A stretch of 64,000 nt of DNA. Origin: Cupriavidus laharis. GTDB taxonomy: Bacteria; Pseudomonadota; Gammaproteobacteria; Burkholderiales; Burkholderiaceae. The notes under the pieces are model-generated. The model ran no database searches. It saw only the letters and a list, made by a program, of their open reading frames with translations, and had not been told where the DNA came from. The stretch is taken from positions 434,001 to 498,000 of the forward strand of contig NZ_CAJZAI010000004.1 of assembly GCF_914271435.1 (NCBI RefSeq), in the 5' to 3' direction. The position numbers and the translations under genes were made by a program. Each line of letters starts with the position of its first letter. The first letter of the stretch is position 1. Below, piece after piece: positions 46,923 to 59,386 of the stretch.

Positions 46923-48929
46923 ATGCCGCGCGCACTCGAGCCCGCCGAGCCCATCCTGTCTGCCGAAGGCACCCCGTATTCCCCACGCTACGACGACGTC
47001 TACCACAGCGCCAAAGGCGGCCTGGCGCAGGCGCGTCACGTTTTCCTTGCCGGCAACGGGCTGCCGCTGGCCTGGGCGGGGCGCGAGCAGTTCGTGATCG
47101 TAGAGACCGGTTTCGGGCAGGGGCTGAACTTCCTGGCGACCTGGCAAGCGTGGCGCAATGATCCGCAGCGCTGCACCCGCCTGCACTTCGTCTCGATCGA
47201 AAAGCACCCGTTCACGCGCCAGGGGCTGGGGCAACTGCATGCCGGGCTGGCGGAATTGTTGCCGCTTGCCATGCAGTTGCAGGCGGCCTGGCCGGAAGCG
47301 CTGCCCGGCCTGCACCGGCTTGCCTTCGAAGGTGGCGGCGTGACGCTGACACTCGCACTGGGCGATATCGAGACCGTGCTGCCAAAGCTTGCGGCGGGAG
47401 CCGACGCGTTCTACCTGGACGGCTTTTCCCCGGCGCGCAATGCGGATATGTGGTCACCCGCGGTGTTCCGCGGGCTGGCGCGCCTGGCGCGGCCGGGCGC
47501 CACGCTCGCGACCTACACGGCGGCGGGGTTCGTGCGCCGTGGGCTGCAGGAAGCCGGCTTCGAGGCGCGCAAGGCGCCGGGCTTCGGCGGCAAGCGCGAC
47601 ATGACGGTTGCGGCATTCCGCCCGGGGTGGAAGTCGAGGCGGCATGCGCCAAGTCCGGCCGGCGACTGGAAGGTGCGGCATGCCATCGTGATCGGCGCTG
47701 GGCTGGCCGGCTGCGCCGTGACGGAAAGACTTGCCTCGCGCGGCTGGCAGGTGACGCTGCTGGATGCCCACGATGGCCCCGCCCGGCAGACGTCATCCCA
47801 TCGTGCGGCCGCCATGCATGCGCATATCTCGGCCGACGACGGCCTGTTGTCCCGCCTGTCGCGCGCGGGAAACCAGTACGCGCTGCGTGCCTGGGCCGCG
47901 CTGGCTGCGGCTGGGCATCCGGTGGGATGGCATGGGTGCGGGGTGCTCCAGATCGGCGAAAACGAAGCGGAGTCCGAAGCGCAACGCGCTGCGCTCGAGG
48001 CGCTGGGACTGCCGGAGTCCTTCGTGCGCTGGATGACGCCCGGGGAAGCTGCCACCCATCACCACGCCGGCGTGCCGCGTGGGGGGCTGTGGTTCCCCCA
48101 GGGCGGCTGGGTGGCGCCGCCGGACATCTGCAATGCGCAGTTGCGCCGCGCGGGAGATGCCGTCCACGCGAGGTTTGGGACGCGCGTGGATCGCATCCGC
48201 CGGTGCGACGATGCGTGGCAGGCCATCGGTCACGATGGCGCCACCCTGGCGTCGGCTCCCGTCCTGGTTCTGGCCAATGCTCACGAAGCGCCCAGGCTTG
48301 CCCCGATGCGGCACCAGGTGATCCGTCGTGTACGTGGCCAGCTCACCACGCTTGCGCCGGAGCAGGTCGGGCTGCTTGGGCAATGGCCCGATTGCGTGGT
48401 GACGGGGGCAGGGTACCTGCTCCCCAGCGCGGAAGATGGCAGTGTGCGGGTAGGGTCCAGCTATGAAGCCGACGAAGGGCCGCTGGTGGCGCGCACGGAA
48501 GTGCACGCCGCGAACCTGGAGCGTCTGGCCGGGTTGTTGCCTGGGGCTGGTGAGGCAGTCAGGAACCTGGACGCCAGCCGGATGAGTGGGTATGTCGGCG
48601 TGCGCACTGTTTCCCACAACCGCTTGCCAATGATTGGCCAGATGCCGGACGAGGCAGCCGCCGCTGCCGCGGCGGTGGCATTGCGCGGGGCGCACTTGCG
48701 CGACGTTCCGCGCCTGCCGGGGCTTTACGTGGCACTTGCCTATGCGTCGCGCGGCCTCACATGGGCGGCACTGGGGGCGGAATTGCTGGCAAGCCAGATC
48801 GAGGGCGAGCCCCTCCCGCTGGAAGCTGACCTGGCCGATGCCGTGGATCCGGCGCGCTTGCTCCTGCGTGCGCTGCGCCATGGGCAAGTGGTCCGCACAG
48901 AAGAGCATTCTGGTGGTGCGTCAGGGTAA
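46923..48929 (+). CDS. mnmC: Bifunctional tRNA 5-methylaminomethyl-2-thiouridine enzyme MnmC
   Basis: A 668-residue two-domain enzyme that finishes the mnm5 group of wobble uridine in several tRNAs. The N-terminal domain (about 1-240) is the SAM-dependent methyltransferase with [14 protein letters not shown] and [15 protein letters not shown]. The C-terminal domain (about 255-650) is the FAD-dependent demodification oxidase with nucleotide loop [21 protein letters not shown] and HNRLPMIG. The fused form is the usual one in betaproteobacteria. No frameshift is seen. Confidence 0.95.
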   Translation: MPRALEPAEPILSAEGTPYSPRYDDVYHSAKGGLAQARHVFLAGNGLPLAWAGREQFVIVETGFGQGLNFLATWQAWRNDPQRCTRLHFVSIEKHPFTRQGLGQLHAGLAELLPLAMQLQAAWPEALPGLHRLAFEGGGVTLTLALGDIETVLPKLAAGADAFYLDGFSPARNADMWSPAVFRGLARLARPGATLATYTAAGFVRRGLQEAGFEARKAPGFGGKRDMTVAAFRPGWKSRRHAPSPAGDWKVRHAIVIGAGLAGCAVTERLASRGWQVTLLDAHDGPARQTSSHRAAAMHAHISADDGLLSRLSRAGNQYALRAWAALAAAGHPVGWHGCGVLQIGENEAESEAQRAALEALGLPESFVRWMTPGEAATHHHAGVPRGGLWFPQGGWVAPPDICNAQLRRAGDAVHARFGTRVDRIRRCDDAWQAIGHDGATLASAPVLVLANAHEAPRLAPMRHQVIRRVRGQLTTLAPEQVGLLGQWPDCVVTGAGYLLPSAEDGSVRVGSSYEADEGPLVARTEVHAANLERLAGLLPGAGEAVRNLDASRMSGYVGVRTVSHNRLPMIGQMPDEAAAAAAAVALRGAHLRDVPRLPGLYVALAYASRGLTWAALGAELLASQIEGEPLPLEADLADAVDPARLLLRALRHGQVVRTEEHSGGASG

Positions 48930-49081
48930 AAACTGCCGGAACCGGACGCGAATCGTGCGATAATGCCCGTTTTCCGTTTGCGCGGACCTTGCAATTCGCG
49001 GGCACGCGCCAGTGCCGGACTGGCCGGCGCGCAAGCGATTGCGCTACGAACACAACTACATTTCTGGATTGGATCACGACC

Positions 49082-50437
49082 ATGTCGAACGTCATTGAAA
49101 ACCTCGGCAAACTGGACCGCAAGGTGACCCTGGCCATTCCCAAGGCCGAAGTCGAAAAGGAAAAGCAGGAACGCCTGGTTCGCCTGTCGAAGACGGTGAA
49201 GATGTCGGGCTTCCGTCCGGGCAAGGTGCCGATGAAGATGGTCGAGAAGCAGTACGGCCAACAAGTCGAATTCGAAGTGCGCTTCGACAAGGCTGCCCGC
49301 AAGTTCTTCGACATCACGAAGGAACAGGAGGTCAAGGTTGCCGGCCAGCCGAAGTTCGAGATCAAGACCGAAGGCGTGGGCGAGGACGAAGTCGCGTTCG
49401 ACGCCACCTTCGAGGTGTACCCGGAAGTCAAGCTGGGCGACCTGTCGGGCGCGGAAGTGACGCGCACCAAGACCGATATCACCGACGCCGAAATCGACAA
49501 GACCATCGACATCCTGCGCAAGCAACGCGTGCACTACCACGTGCGTGGCGAAGCTGGTGAGCACGGCGACGGCGGCGGCGACGTGACCGCCCAGAACGGC
49601 GACCGTGTCACGCTGGACTTCGTCGGCAAGATCGAAGGCGTGGAGTTCGCCGGCGGCAAGGCCGAGGACTTCCCGTTCGTGCTGGGCGAAGGCCGCATGC
49701 TGCCCGAGTTCGAGGCTGCCACGCTGGGTCTGAAGGTTGGCGAGAGCAAGAGCTTCCCGCTGTCGTTCCCGGCCGACTATCACGGCAAGGACGTGGCCGG
49801 CAAGACCGCCGAGTTCACCGTCACGCTGAAGAAGATCGAGTGGGCCCACCTGCCGGAAGTGAACGATGCGTTCGCCAAGTCGCTGGGCATCGCCGACGGC
49901 AGCATCGAGAAGATGCGCGCCGACATCCGCGAGAACCTCGAGCGTGAAGTGAAGCGCCGCACGCACGCCATGCTGAAGGACCAGGTCATGGAAGCGCTGC
50001 TGAAGGTGAGCGAGCTGGATGTGCCCAAGGCCCTGATCGAGCAGGACCAGGAGCGCCTGGTGCAGATGGCCCGCCGCGACCTGGAACAGCGTGGCATGCC
50101 GAACGCCAAGGACATGCCGATTCCGGCCGAGATGTTTGCGCAGCAGGCCGAGCGCCGTGTCAAGCTGGGCCTGATCCTGGCCGAGATCGTCAAGGCCCAC
50201 GGCCTGGAAGCCAAGGCCGACCAGATCAAGGCCGAGATCGAGGACTTCGCCAAGAGCTACGAAGACCCGAAGGAAGTCATGCGCTGGTACTACGGCGACC
50301 AGCAGCGCCTGGCCGAGATGGAAGCCTACGTGCTCGAAAACAACGTGGTAAATTTCGTGTGCGACAAGGCCAAGGTCACCGACAAGACGGTGTCCTTCGA
50401 GGAACTGACCGCCGAAGGCAACGCACCGCAAGCCTGA
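49082..50437 (+). CDS. tig: Trigger factor
   Basis: Trigger factor is the ribosome-bound chaperone that shields emerging chains. The 451 residues contain the N-terminal ribosome-binding domain with signature [17 protein letters not shown], a central FKBP-type peptidyl-prolyl isomerase domain ([40 protein letters not shown]) and a long C-terminal helical chaperone arm. The start [11 protein letters not shown] is the family N-terminus. It leads the tig-clpP-clpX-lon cluster, with the conserved order seen in many bacteria. Confidence 0.97.
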   Translation: MSNVIENLGKLDRKVTLAIPKAEVEKEKQERLVRLSKTVKMSGFRPGKVPMKMVEKQYGQQVEFEVRFDKAARKFFDITKEQEVKVAGQPKFEIKTEGVGEDEVAFDATFEVYPEVKLGDLSGAEVTRTKTDITDAEIDKTIDILRKQRVHYHVRGEAGEHGDGGGDVTAQNGDRVTLDFVGKIEGVEFAGGKAEDFPFVLGEGRMLPEFEAATLGLKVGESKSFPLSFPADYHGKDVAGKTAEFTVTLKKIEWAHLPEVNDAFAKSLGIADGSIEKMRADIRENLEREVKRRTHAMLKDQVMEALLKVSELDVPKALIEQDQERLVQMARRDLEQRGMPNAKDMPIPAEMFAQQAERRVKLGLILAEIVKAHGLEAKADQIKAEIEDFAKSYEDPKEVMRWYYGDQQRLAEMEAYVLENNVVNFVCDKAKVTDKTVSFEELTAEGNAPQA

Positions 50438-50456
50438 GGTCCGGCATGATTCGCAG

Positions 50457-50477
50457 CCCCCGCGCCACGGCGCGGGG
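50457..50477 (+). repeat. GC-rich hairpin in tig-clpP spacer
   Basis: A nine-pair all G-C stem (50458-50466 with 50469-50477) lies in the spacer, 50 bases before the clpP start. No U tract follows, so a processing or stability element is more likely than a terminator. Confidence 0.5.
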
Positions 50478-50527
50478 ATGTGAAGCCCGGCGTTCCTTGC
50501 CATCCAACGATACCCTGGAGAACTTGC

Positions 50528-51178
50528 ATGACCCGCAATGATTTGCTTGACCGTCTCGCCACCACGCAGGCTTCGGCGCTGGAAACCCAGGGTCTGGGGC
50601 TGGTGCCGATGGTGGTCGAGCAGTCCGGCCGGGGCGAGCGCGCCTACGACATCTACTCGCGCCTGCTGAAGGAGCGCGTGGTGTTCCTGGTTGGCGAGGT
50701 CAATGACCAGACCGCCAACCTGGTGGTGGCGCAGTTGCTGTTCCTGGAAAGCGAGAACCCGGACAAGGATATTTCGCTGTACATCAACTCGCCGGGCGGT
50801 TCGGTCTCGGCAGGTCTGGCGATCTACGACACCATGCAGTTCGTCAAGCCCGATGTACAGACGCTGTGCATGGGCATGGCAGCGAGCATGGGCGCGTTCC
50901 TGCTGGCGGCTGGTGCCAAGGGCAAGCGTTCCGCTCTGCCGAACTCGCGCATCATGATTCACCAGCCGCTGGGCGGCGCGCGTGGCCAGGCCTCCGATAT
51001 CGAGATCCAGGCACGCGAGATCCTGTATCTGCGCGAGCGTCTGAACAGCATCCTGTCCGAAGTGACCGGCCAGCCGGTCGAGAAGATTGCGCGCGACACC
51101 GATCGCGACAACTTCATGAGCGGCGACCAGGCAGTGGACTACGGCCTGATCGACAAGGTCATTGCCCGCCGCGGCTGA
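50528..51178 (+). CDS. clpP: ATP-dependent Clp protease proteolytic subunit ClpP
   Basis: ClpP is the serine protease chamber of ClpXP. The 216 residues hold the catalytic Ser120 in [11 protein letters not shown] and His145 in [12 protein letters not shown], with the Asp in the DRDNFMSG region. The start [10 protein letters not shown] follows a TGGAG site. It belongs to the classical tetradecameric ClpP. The clpP-clpX order supports co-expression, though a terminator separates them. Confidence 0.97.
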   Translation: MTRNDLLDRLATTQASALETQGLGLVPMVVEQSGRGERAYDIYSRLLKERVVFLVGEVNDQTANLVVAQLLFLESENPDKDISLYINSPGGSVSAGLAIYDTMQFVKPDVQTLCMGMAASMGAFLLAAGAKGKRSALPNSRIMIHQPLGGARGQASDIEIQAREILYLRERLNSILSEVTGQPVEKIARDTDRDNFMSGDQAVDYGLIDKVIARRG

Positions 51179-51252
51179 TGCTGCGGGCTGCCGCCGCGGC
51201 AAGGTCTTATGCGGCGGCATGTTGGCTGGCCAATCGGCACAGGCTACACCTG

Positions 51253-51277
51253 AACGAGGCCTTGTGCCTCGTTTTTT
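51253..51277 (+). terminator. clpP terminator
   Basis: An eight-pair stem (51253-51260 with 51266-51273) is followed by a run of T to 51277. It would end tig-clpP transcripts, so clpX probably has its own promoter; a TATGAT -10 candidate is at 51333-51338, without a good -35. Confidence 0.8.
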
Positions 51278-51406
51278 GCATTTGTCCCACATACCGGGGT
51301 AACCCCCGCCGGCTGGGCAAATTGTTTTGGCGTATGATGCGTTAGAAGCGTACTCCTGCGACGCCCTCCGTGTCGCAGTGCGCACACTGCTAAGTGACTG
51401 ATTCCT

Positions 51407-52684
51407 ATGGCGGAAAAAAAAGGTTCATCCAGCGAGAAGCTTCTCTACTGCTCCTTCTGCGGCAAGAGCCAGCATGAAGTGAAGAAGCTGATTGCCGGCC
51501 CGTCGGTGTTCATCTGCGACGAATGCATCGACCTGTGCAACGAAATCATCCGCGACGAAGCCACGGCATCCGAGAAAGATGCGGCAACGGCCACGCGCTC
51601 CGACCTGCCTACGCCGCACGAGATCCGCGAAAGCCTGGATCAGTATGTGATCGGTCAGGAACAGGCCAAGAAGATTCTGGCAGTAGCGGTGTACAACCAC
51701 TACAAGCGCCTGAAGCACCTTGGCAAGAAGGATGATGTCGAGCTTTCCAAGAGCAACATCCTGCTCATCGGCCCGACCGGCTCGGGCAAGACGCTGCTCG
51801 CCCAGACGCTGGCTCGCCTGCTCAACGTGCCGTTCGTGATCGCGGACGCGACCACGCTGACCGAAGCCGGCTATGTCGGCGAGGATGTCGAGAACATCAT
51901 CCAGAAGTTGCTGCAGAACTGCAATTACGAGGTCGAGAAAGCGCAGCGCGGTATTGTCTACATCGACGAAATCGACAAGATCTCCCGGAAGTCGGATAAC
52001 CCGTCGATCACGCGCGACGTGTCGGGCGAAGGCGTCCAGCAGGCGCTGCTGAAACTGATCGAAGGCACCATGGCCTCGGTACCGCCGCAAGGTGGCCGCA
52101 AGCACCCGAATCAGGACTTCCTGCAGGTGGATACCACCAACATCCTGTTCATCTGCGGCGGAGCATTTGACGGCCTGGAGAAGGTCATCATGCAGCGCTC
52201 GGACAAGACCGGCATCGGTTTTGCTGCGCAGGTGCAGAGCAAGGAAGAGCGTGACGTCAGCGAAGTGTTGCCGCAGACCGAGCCGGAAGACTTGATCAAG
52301 TTCGGCCTGATTCCCGAACTGATCGGCCGCCTGCCGGTGGTCGCCACGCTGGCCAAGCTGGATGAGACGGCGCTGGTGCAGATCCTAGTCGAGCCCAAGA
52401 ATGCGCTGGTCAAGCAATACCAGAAGCTGCTGGCGATGGAAGGCGTCGAGCTGGAAATCCGTCCGGCGGCGCTGTCGGCCATCGCCCGCAAGGCGATCCG
52501 TCGCAAGACGGGCGCGCGCGGGCTGCGGTCAATCCTTGAGCAGTCGCTGATGGATGTCATGTACGACCTGCCCAACTACAAGGGCGTGCAGAAAGTGGTC
52601 ATCGACGAGAGCACCATTAACGGGGACGCACCGCCGCTGCTGATGTACGAGGAGCAGCAGCCGAAGGTGTCAGGCTCCAACTGA
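51407..52684 (+). CDS. clpX: ATP-dependent Clp protease ATP-binding subunit ClpX
   Basis: ClpX is the AAA+ unfoldase that feeds substrates to ClpP. The 425 residues contain an N-terminal zinc-binding domain with four Cys ([12 protein letters not shown] then CDECIDLC), Walker A GPTGSGKT, Walker B IDEIDKI, and the C-terminal sensor-2 helical domain ([12 protein letters not shown]). The IGF-type ClpP-contact loop is represented by TGIGFAAQV. The start [18 protein letters not shown] is the family N-terminus. It is followed by a terminator and lon. Confidence 0.97.
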   Translation: MAEKKGSSSEKLLYCSFCGKSQHEVKKLIAGPSVFICDECIDLCNEIIRDEATASEKDAATATRSDLPTPHEIRESLDQYVIGQEQAKKILAVAVYNHYKRLKHLGKKDDVELSKSNILLIGPTGSGKTLLAQTLARLLNVPFVIADATTLTEAGYVGEDVENIIQKLLQNCNYEVEKAQRGIVYIDEIDKISRKSDNPSITRDVSGEGVQQALLKLIEGTMASVPPQGGRKHPNQDFLQVDTTNILFICGGAFDGLEKVIMQRSDKTGIGFAAQVQSKEERDVSEVLPQTEPEDLIKFGLIPELIGRLPVVATLAKLDETALVQILVEPKNALVKQYQKLLAMEGVELEIRPAALSAIARKAIRRKTGARGLRSILEQSLMDVMYDLPNYKGVQKVVIDESTINGDAPPLLMYEEQQPKVSGSN

Positions 52685-52735
52685 CGCGAGCGCTGTCCGG
52701 GTAAAGTGGTCAGGAGCCCACGGCAGCCAGCCAGA

Positions 52736-52769
52736 AGGCCGTTCGCGTAGAAGCGAGCGGCTTTTTTTG
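52736..52769 (+). terminator. clpX terminator
   Basis: A nine-pair stem (52738-52746 with 52753-52761, one G-U) with a six-base loop is followed by seven T. It ends clpX and isolates lon. Confidence 0.85.
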
Positions 52770-52879
52770 TTTATTTCAACCGACGAAGAGGAGGAAACGC
52801 GGGTATGCTGTTCCAGAGGGGCCTGCAAGTGCAGGATGCGACATCAGCCTGTCAATCCGAATCGGTTTCGTCGCGGTAT

Positions 52880-52907
52880 CTTGTAATCGATTTGGGCGGC
52901 CCAATTT
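52880..52907 (+). promoter_or_regulatory. Candidate sigma-32 promoter of lon
   Basis: CTTGTAA (52880-52886), a 13-base spacer and CCCAATTT (52900-52907) match the heat-shock consensus CTTGAAA-N13-CCCATnT closely. It is about 30 bp upstream of the lon start, as expected for a heat-inducible protease. Confidence 0.55.
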
Positions 52908-52937
52908 ACGCCTTAAATGACTGACTTGGGGAAAATG

Positions 52938-55349
<2,412 letters not shown>

Positions 55350-55384
55350 TCCGTCTGCCATCCGCCTGCCGCAGGGCAGGCCAG

Positions 55385-55416
55385 AACGCCGCGGAGTCAC
55401 ATCCGCGGCGTTTTTC
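55385..55416 (+). terminator. lon terminator
   Basis: A perfect ten-pair stem (55385-55394 with 55403-55412) is followed by T-rich sequence, 36 bases after the lon stop. Confidence 0.85.
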
Positions 55417-55476
55417 TCTATTGCGATGGTGCAGAGTGTTCGATGCGAATCTTTGCGGGATGATTGCGATCAGTGC

Positions 55477-55506
55477 TTGGCAAATCGAAAACTCTCGTAT
55501 TACAAT
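55477..55506 (+). promoter_or_regulatory. Promoter of the tRNA-Val/tRNA-Asp unit
   Basis: TTGGCA (55477-55482), an 18-base spacer and TACAAT (55501-55506) form a sigma-70-type promoter about 98 bp before tRNA-Val. No other promoter is obvious between the two tRNAs. Confidence 0.6.
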
Positions 55507-55603
55507 CGCGGCCTCGCAACGCAAACAGCGGCAACCATGCAGTAACCGCCGAGTCGTGCGAAGCGAGATACCCTGCAGGCTGCTGTGCCTGCGATGGTCA
55601 AGT

Positions 55604-55679
55604 GGGTGCTTAGCTCAGCTGGTAGAGCGGCGCCCTTACAAGGCGTAGGTCGGGGGTTCGAACCCCTCAGCACCCACCA
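55604..55679 (+). tRNA. tRNA-Val (anticodon UAC)
   Basis: A 76-base tRNA with encoded CCA. Acceptor GGGTGCT pairs with AGCACCC; the anticodon loop CTTACAA gives UAC. The T arm has GGTTCGAACCCC. It is 45 bp from tRNA-Asp. Confidence 0.95.
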
Positions 55680-55724
55680 CTTCACCATCGCGGATGTGCC
55701 TTGGCTTTCGCAGGAACCGACAAA

Positions 55725-55801
55725 GGAGTGGTAGTTCAGTCGGTTAGAATACCGGCCTGTCACGCCGGGGGTCGCGGGTTCGAGTCCCGTCCACTCCGCC
55801 A
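55725..55801 (+). tRNA. tRNA-Asp (anticodon GUC)
   Basis: A 77-base tRNA with encoded CCA. Acceptor GGAGTGG pairs with CCACTCC; the anticodon loop CTGTCAC gives GUC. The T arm has GGTTCGAGTCCC. Confidence 0.95.
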
Positions 55802-55814
55802 GATCATGTCATGC

Positions 55815-55846
55815 AAAAATGCCCGCAGATGCGGGCATTTTTGCTT
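55815..55846 (+). terminator. Terminator of the tRNA unit
   Basis: A perfect ten-pair stem (55817-55826 with 55831-55840) with loop AGAT is followed by TTTTTGCTTT, 15 bases after tRNA-Asp. Confidence 0.85.
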
Positions 55847-55996
55847 TGTGGCGCCAGCGCTCCCAATCTGGCGAGATGCGGGATTGTGCCCCGCATCTGC
55901 AACGCTTCCAGGGGGCGCCAAATGGCGGTGCAGCGCCCGGCTCCTGCTAGAATCGCGGAGTTTGACCTTCGTGCCAACCCTCTTACCCGAGTCCGC

Positions 55997-57946
55997 ATGC
56001 TTGATTTCGTACGCAACAACCGGCGCCTGATGCTTTTGCTGCTGCTGGTGCTTGTCTTTCCTTCGTTCGTGTTCTTTGGCGTGGAGAGCTATTCGCGCTT
56101 CATGGACAGCTCGCACGATGTCGCGAAGGTCGACGGCCGCGCGATCACGGTGCAGGAACTGGACAACGTGGTGCGTGAACAGAGCGAACGCATGCGCCAG
56201 ATGCTGGGGGCCAGCTACGATCCGCGCCAGTTCGAAGGCCCGGCGCTGCGCAAGAGCGTGATGGACCAGCTGATCCTGCAGCGCGTGGTGGCCAACGAGG
56301 TGGCACGCGAGCACCTGACGGTGTCGAACGCACGTCTGTTCGAGGCGATCAACAGCATCCCGGCCATTGCGCAACTGCCGCGCAAGCAGGATGGCTCGAT
56401 CGACGACAAGGCCTATCTGCAACTGCTGGCGGCGCAGGGCATGACGCCGGAGCAGTTCGATGCGCGCATGCGCTTTGACCTGGCCACGCAGCAGCTGGGC
56501 GCCTCGATCGCCGGCACGGCGTTCATACCCAAGTCGCTGCTCGACCGTCTGATCGCCGTGCGCGACCAGCAGCGCGACGTGCAGGCGCTGCTGTTCAAGC
56601 CGGCCGACTACACGGCCAAGGTACAGCCGGATGCCGCTGCGCTGAAGGTATATTACGAGAGCCACCAGTCGGCGTTCTCGGTGCCCGAGCAGGCCAAGGT
56701 GGAATATGTCGTGCTGTCCGGCGATGCGCTGGCGGCAGCGCAGGCGGTCACGCCGGAGGAACTGAAGTCCTACTACGACAGCAACATCGCGCGCTTCCGC
56801 ACGGATGAGCAGCGCCGCGCGAGCCATATCCTGATCGCGGCGCCCAAGGATGCTCCGGCGGCGGAGCGCCAGGCGGCCAAGGAAAAGGCAAGCAAGTTGC
56901 TGGAAGACCTGCGCAAGCACCCCGACACGTTTGCGGACGTGGCGCGCAAGCAATCGCAGGACCCGGGTTCGGCGGAAAAGGGCGGTGACCTCGGCTTCAT
57001 GGGCCATGGCGCGCTGGTCAAGCCGTTCGAGGATGCCATGTACGCGCTCAAGGAAGGCCAGATCAGCGACGTGGTGGAAACGGACTACGGCTACCACATC
57101 ATCAAGCTGACCGGCATCAAGCCGGCCGAGACCAAGCCGCTGGATGCCGTGCGGCCCGAGTTGGAGGCCGAGCTGCGCAAGCAGTTTGCCGCCAAGAAGT
57201 ACGCGGAAGATGCCGATGCGTTCGGCAATATGGTGTACGAGCAGTCCGACAGCCTGAAGCCCGCTGCCGACAAGTTCAAGCTGACGATCCAGACCGCGGA
57301 CAACGTGACCCGCCAGCCGAGCGCGGCGCTGGGCGAGAACAACCCGCTCAACAACGAGAAGGTGCTCAAGGCGCTGTTCAGCGATGACGCCATCAAGAAC
57401 AAGCGCAACACAGAGGCCATCCAGGTCGGCCCGACTACGCTGGTTGCGGCCCGCATCGTGGAATACCGCCCGGCAACCGTGCGCAAGTTCGAGGAGGTCG
57501 AAGCCAAGGTGCGCGGAGGCTACGTCGCCCAGCAGGCCGCGGAACTGGCCCGCAAGGACGGGGAGGCACGCCTGGAGGCGCTGAAGAAGAGCGACAGCGC
57601 GCAAGGCTTCGGCACTGTCACCATGGTGTCGCGTGCCAAGGCCGAAGGCATGGAGCCCAAGGCAGTGGAAGCCATCATGCGGGCGGATGCCTCGAAGCTG
57701 CCCGCCGTGGTCGGCGTGGACCTGGGCGCGAACGGCTACGCGGTCTACCGCATTACCAAGGTCACCCAGCCGCAACAAGCCAACGATGGCCAGCGCCAGG
57801 CGGAAGCACAGCAGCTTGCGCAACTGGCTGGCCAGACAGAGCTTGGTGCCTACTACGAGAGCCTGAAGGCACGCTCGAAGGTCAAGATCCTCAGGCCGGT
57901 AGCGGCGGCCGATACGGCGGCTGGCAGCGACGCAGCTGCACAATAA
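55997..57946 (+). CDS. ppiD: Membrane-anchored periplasmic folding factor PpiD
   Basis: A 649-residue SurA/PpiD-type chaperone. It has a single N-terminal anchor (RRLMLLLLLVLVFPSFVFFGV), a SurA_N-like chaperone region (KVDGRAITVQELDNVVREQ), and a parvulin domain at about residues 275-370 (ASHILIAAPKDAP; FADVARKQSQDPGSAEKGGDLGFMGHGALVKPFEDAMYALKEGQISDVVETDYGYHIIKL). Most of it lies in the periplasm, where it helps newly exported proteins leave the Sec channel. The start MLDFVRNNRRL is chosen because the upstream frame crosses the tRNA terminator. Confidence 0.95.
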   Translation: MLDFVRNNRRLMLLLLLVLVFPSFVFFGVESYSRFMDSSHDVAKVDGRAITVQELDNVVREQSERMRQMLGASYDPRQFEGPALRKSVMDQLILQRVVANEVAREHLTVSNARLFEAINSIPAIAQLPRKQDGSIDDKAYLQLLAAQGMTPEQFDARMRFDLATQQLGASIAGTAFIPKSLLDRLIAVRDQQRDVQALLFKPADYTAKVQPDAAALKVYYESHQSAFSVPEQAKVEYVVLSGDALAAAQAVTPEELKSYYDSNIARFRTDEQRRASHILIAAPKDAPAAERQAAKEKASKLLEDLRKHPDTFADVARKQSQDPGSAEKGGDLGFMGHGALVKPFEDAMYALKEGQISDVVETDYGYHIIKLTGIKPAETKPLDAVRPELEAELRKQFAAKKYAEDADAFGNMVYEQSDSLKPAADKFKLTIQTADNVTRQPSAALGENNPLNNEKVLKALFSDDAIKNKRNTEAIQVGPTTLVAARIVEYRPATVRKFEEVEAKVRGGYVAQQAAELARKDGEARLEALKKSDSAQGFGTVTMVSRAKAEGMEPKAVEAIMRADASKLPAVVGVDLGANGYAVYRITKVTQPQQANDGQRQAEAQQLAQLAGQTELGAYYESLKARSKVKILRPVAAADTAAGSDAAAQ

Positions 57947-57962
57947 GACCCGGACCAACGGC

Positions 57963-57998
57963 AAAGACCCCTGCATATTTTTTGGCAGGGGTCTTTTC
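57963..57998 (+). terminator. Terminator between ppiD and tesA
   Basis: A perfect 12-pair stem (57963-57974 with 57985-57996) with a ten-base loop is followed by TTTTCTTTT on the plus strand, so it ends ppiD. The AAA on the other side could give a weak minus-strand terminator for tesA. Confidence 0.85.
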
Positions 57999-58024
57999 TT
58001 TTGTGCAGTCAGCGTGCATTGTCG

Positions 58025-58681
58025 TCAGCCTTTCCCGCCGGCCTTGAGCAAGGGCTTGAGCTGGGGCCATACGGTGTCCAGCAGGGCGGGCTGCGCATCC
58101 GCGGTCGGATGGATGCGGTCTGGCTGGAACCAGTCCTGGCGCGCGATGACCTTGTCGAGGAAGAACGGCACCAGCGGTGCCTTGAATTCCCGGGCCAGCC
58201 GTGGATAGAGCGCGAAGAACTTCTCAGTGTAGTCCTGGCCGTAGTTCGGCGGGATGCGCATGCCGATCAGCAGCACGCGGGCGCCGGCTTTCTGCGCGCC
58301 GCCAACGATCGTGCGCAGGTTGGATTCGGTTACCGTCAGCGAGAGGCCGCGCAAGGCGTCATTGGCGCCCAGTTCCACGATGACGACGGCGGGGCGATGC
58401 CGCGCCAGCAGCTCCGGCAGGCGTGTCTTGCCGCCAATCGTGGTCTCGCCGCTGATGCTCGCGTTGACGACGCTATAATCAAGGCGCTCTTTCTGCAAGC
58501 GCTGCTGCAGCAGGCTGACCCAGCCAGAGCCGCGCGCGATGCCGTATTCGGCCGAGAGGCTGTCGCCAAGCACCAGTACGGCAGGCGCTGCCTGAGCGGC
58601 GGCGGCTGCCGCCGACACCACGAAGGCCATGCAGGCGGCCAGTGCCGCCTTGTGCCAACTGCTTCGGATCCAACTCTTCAT
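58025..58681 (-). CDS. tesA: Lysophospholipase/arylesterase TesA (GDSL hydrolase)
   Basis: A 218-residue periplasmic SGNH hydrolase with thioesterase, lysophospholipase and arylesterase activity in E. coli. Signal peptide [24 protein letters not shown] ends near AQAAP; then block I VLGDSLSAEYG (nucleophile Ser), block III GANDALRG, and the C-terminal DRIHPT (Asp and His of the triad). The start at 58681 gives the typical signal; an ATG four codons earlier (58693) is also possible. It is divergent from the ABC gene, and the two start codons overlap in one CATG. Confidence 0.93.
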   Translation of the reverse strand: MKSWIRSSWHKAALAACMAFVVSAAAAAAQAAPAVLVLGDSLSAEYGIARGSGWVSLLQQRLQKERLDYSVVNASISGETTIGGKTRLPELLARHRPAVVIVELGANDALRGLSLTVTESNLRTIVGGAQKAGARVLLIGMRIPPNYGQDYTEKFFALYPRLAREFKAPLVPFFLDKVIARQDWFQPDRIHPTADAQPALLDTVWPQLKPLLKAGGKG

Positions 58682-59378
58682 GTCCTCTTCCATCCTCGAC
58701 GTCGAGTCATTGGGAAAGACCGTTGCCGATACGACCGGTTCGCTGACGATTCTGCACGACGTCACGTTTTCCGTCACGGGCGGCGAAACGCTTGCCATCG
58801 TGGGGGCATCGGGCTCGGGCAAGTCCACGCTGCTCGGCTTGCTGGCCGGGCTGGACCTGCCTACGAGCGGCGCCGTGCGGCTCATGGGCCAGGACCTCTT
58901 TGCGCTGGACGAGGATCAGCGTGCCGCGCTGCGGGGCAGGCATGTGGGTTTCGTGTTCCAGTCGTTCCAGCTCGTGGGGCACCTGACTGCGCTGGAGAAT
59001 GTCATGTTGCCGCTCGAGTTGCGCGGCGAAACGGAACAGGTCAGGGAGCGGGCGGTCGATATGCTCCAACGCGTCGGCCTGGGCGCACGGCTCAACCACT
59101 ATCCGCGCACGCTTTCGGGCGGTGAGCAGCAGCGTGTGGCGCTTGCCCGTGCGTTCGTCACGCGTCCCGATATCCTGTTTGCCGACGAGCCTACGGGCAG
59201 CCTCGATACGTCTACTGGCGAGGCCGTGATCGCGCTGATGTTCGAACTCAACCGGGATGCCGGCTCCACGCTGGTGCTGGTTACCCACGACCGCTCGGTA
59301 GCGGCGCGTTGCAGCCGCATATTGACGATTGACGCTGGCCGCGTGGCCAGCGACGAGTGGATGGCGACGGAGGTTTAA
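58680..59378 (+). CDS. ybbA: YbbA-type ABC transporter ATP-binding protein
   Basis: A 232-residue ATPase of the LolD/MacB-like family. Motifs: Walker [11 protein letters not shown] loop [11 protein letters not shown] signature [14 protein letters not shown], Walker [13 protein letters not shown] and the H loop VTHD. Divergence from tesA is the same as ybbA-tesA in E. coli, so the ybbA name is used by context. In E. coli a large permease gene (ybbP) follows; here pgi on the opposite strand begins 8 bp later, so the partner permease is absent at this locus. Confidence 0.85.
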   Translation: MSSSILDVESLGKTVADTTGSLTILHDVTFSVTGGETLAIVGASGSGKSTLLGLLAGLDLPTSGAVRLMGQDLFALDEDQRAALRGRHVGFVFQSFQLVGHLTALENVMLPLELRGETEQVRERAVDMLQRVGLGARLNHYPRTLSGGEQQRVALARAFVTRPDILFADEPTGSLDTSTGEAVIALMFELNRDAGSTLVLVTHDRSVAARCSRILTIDAGRVASDEWMATEV

Positions 59379-59386
59379 ACGGAGGT

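Noticed and set aside
48740..51385. An 881-codon minus-strand open frame across tig and clpP
   Set aside because: It lies opposite clearly conserved tig and clpP, and its His/Leu/Ala/Gly-rich composition is what the reverse strand of GC-rich coding DNA produces.
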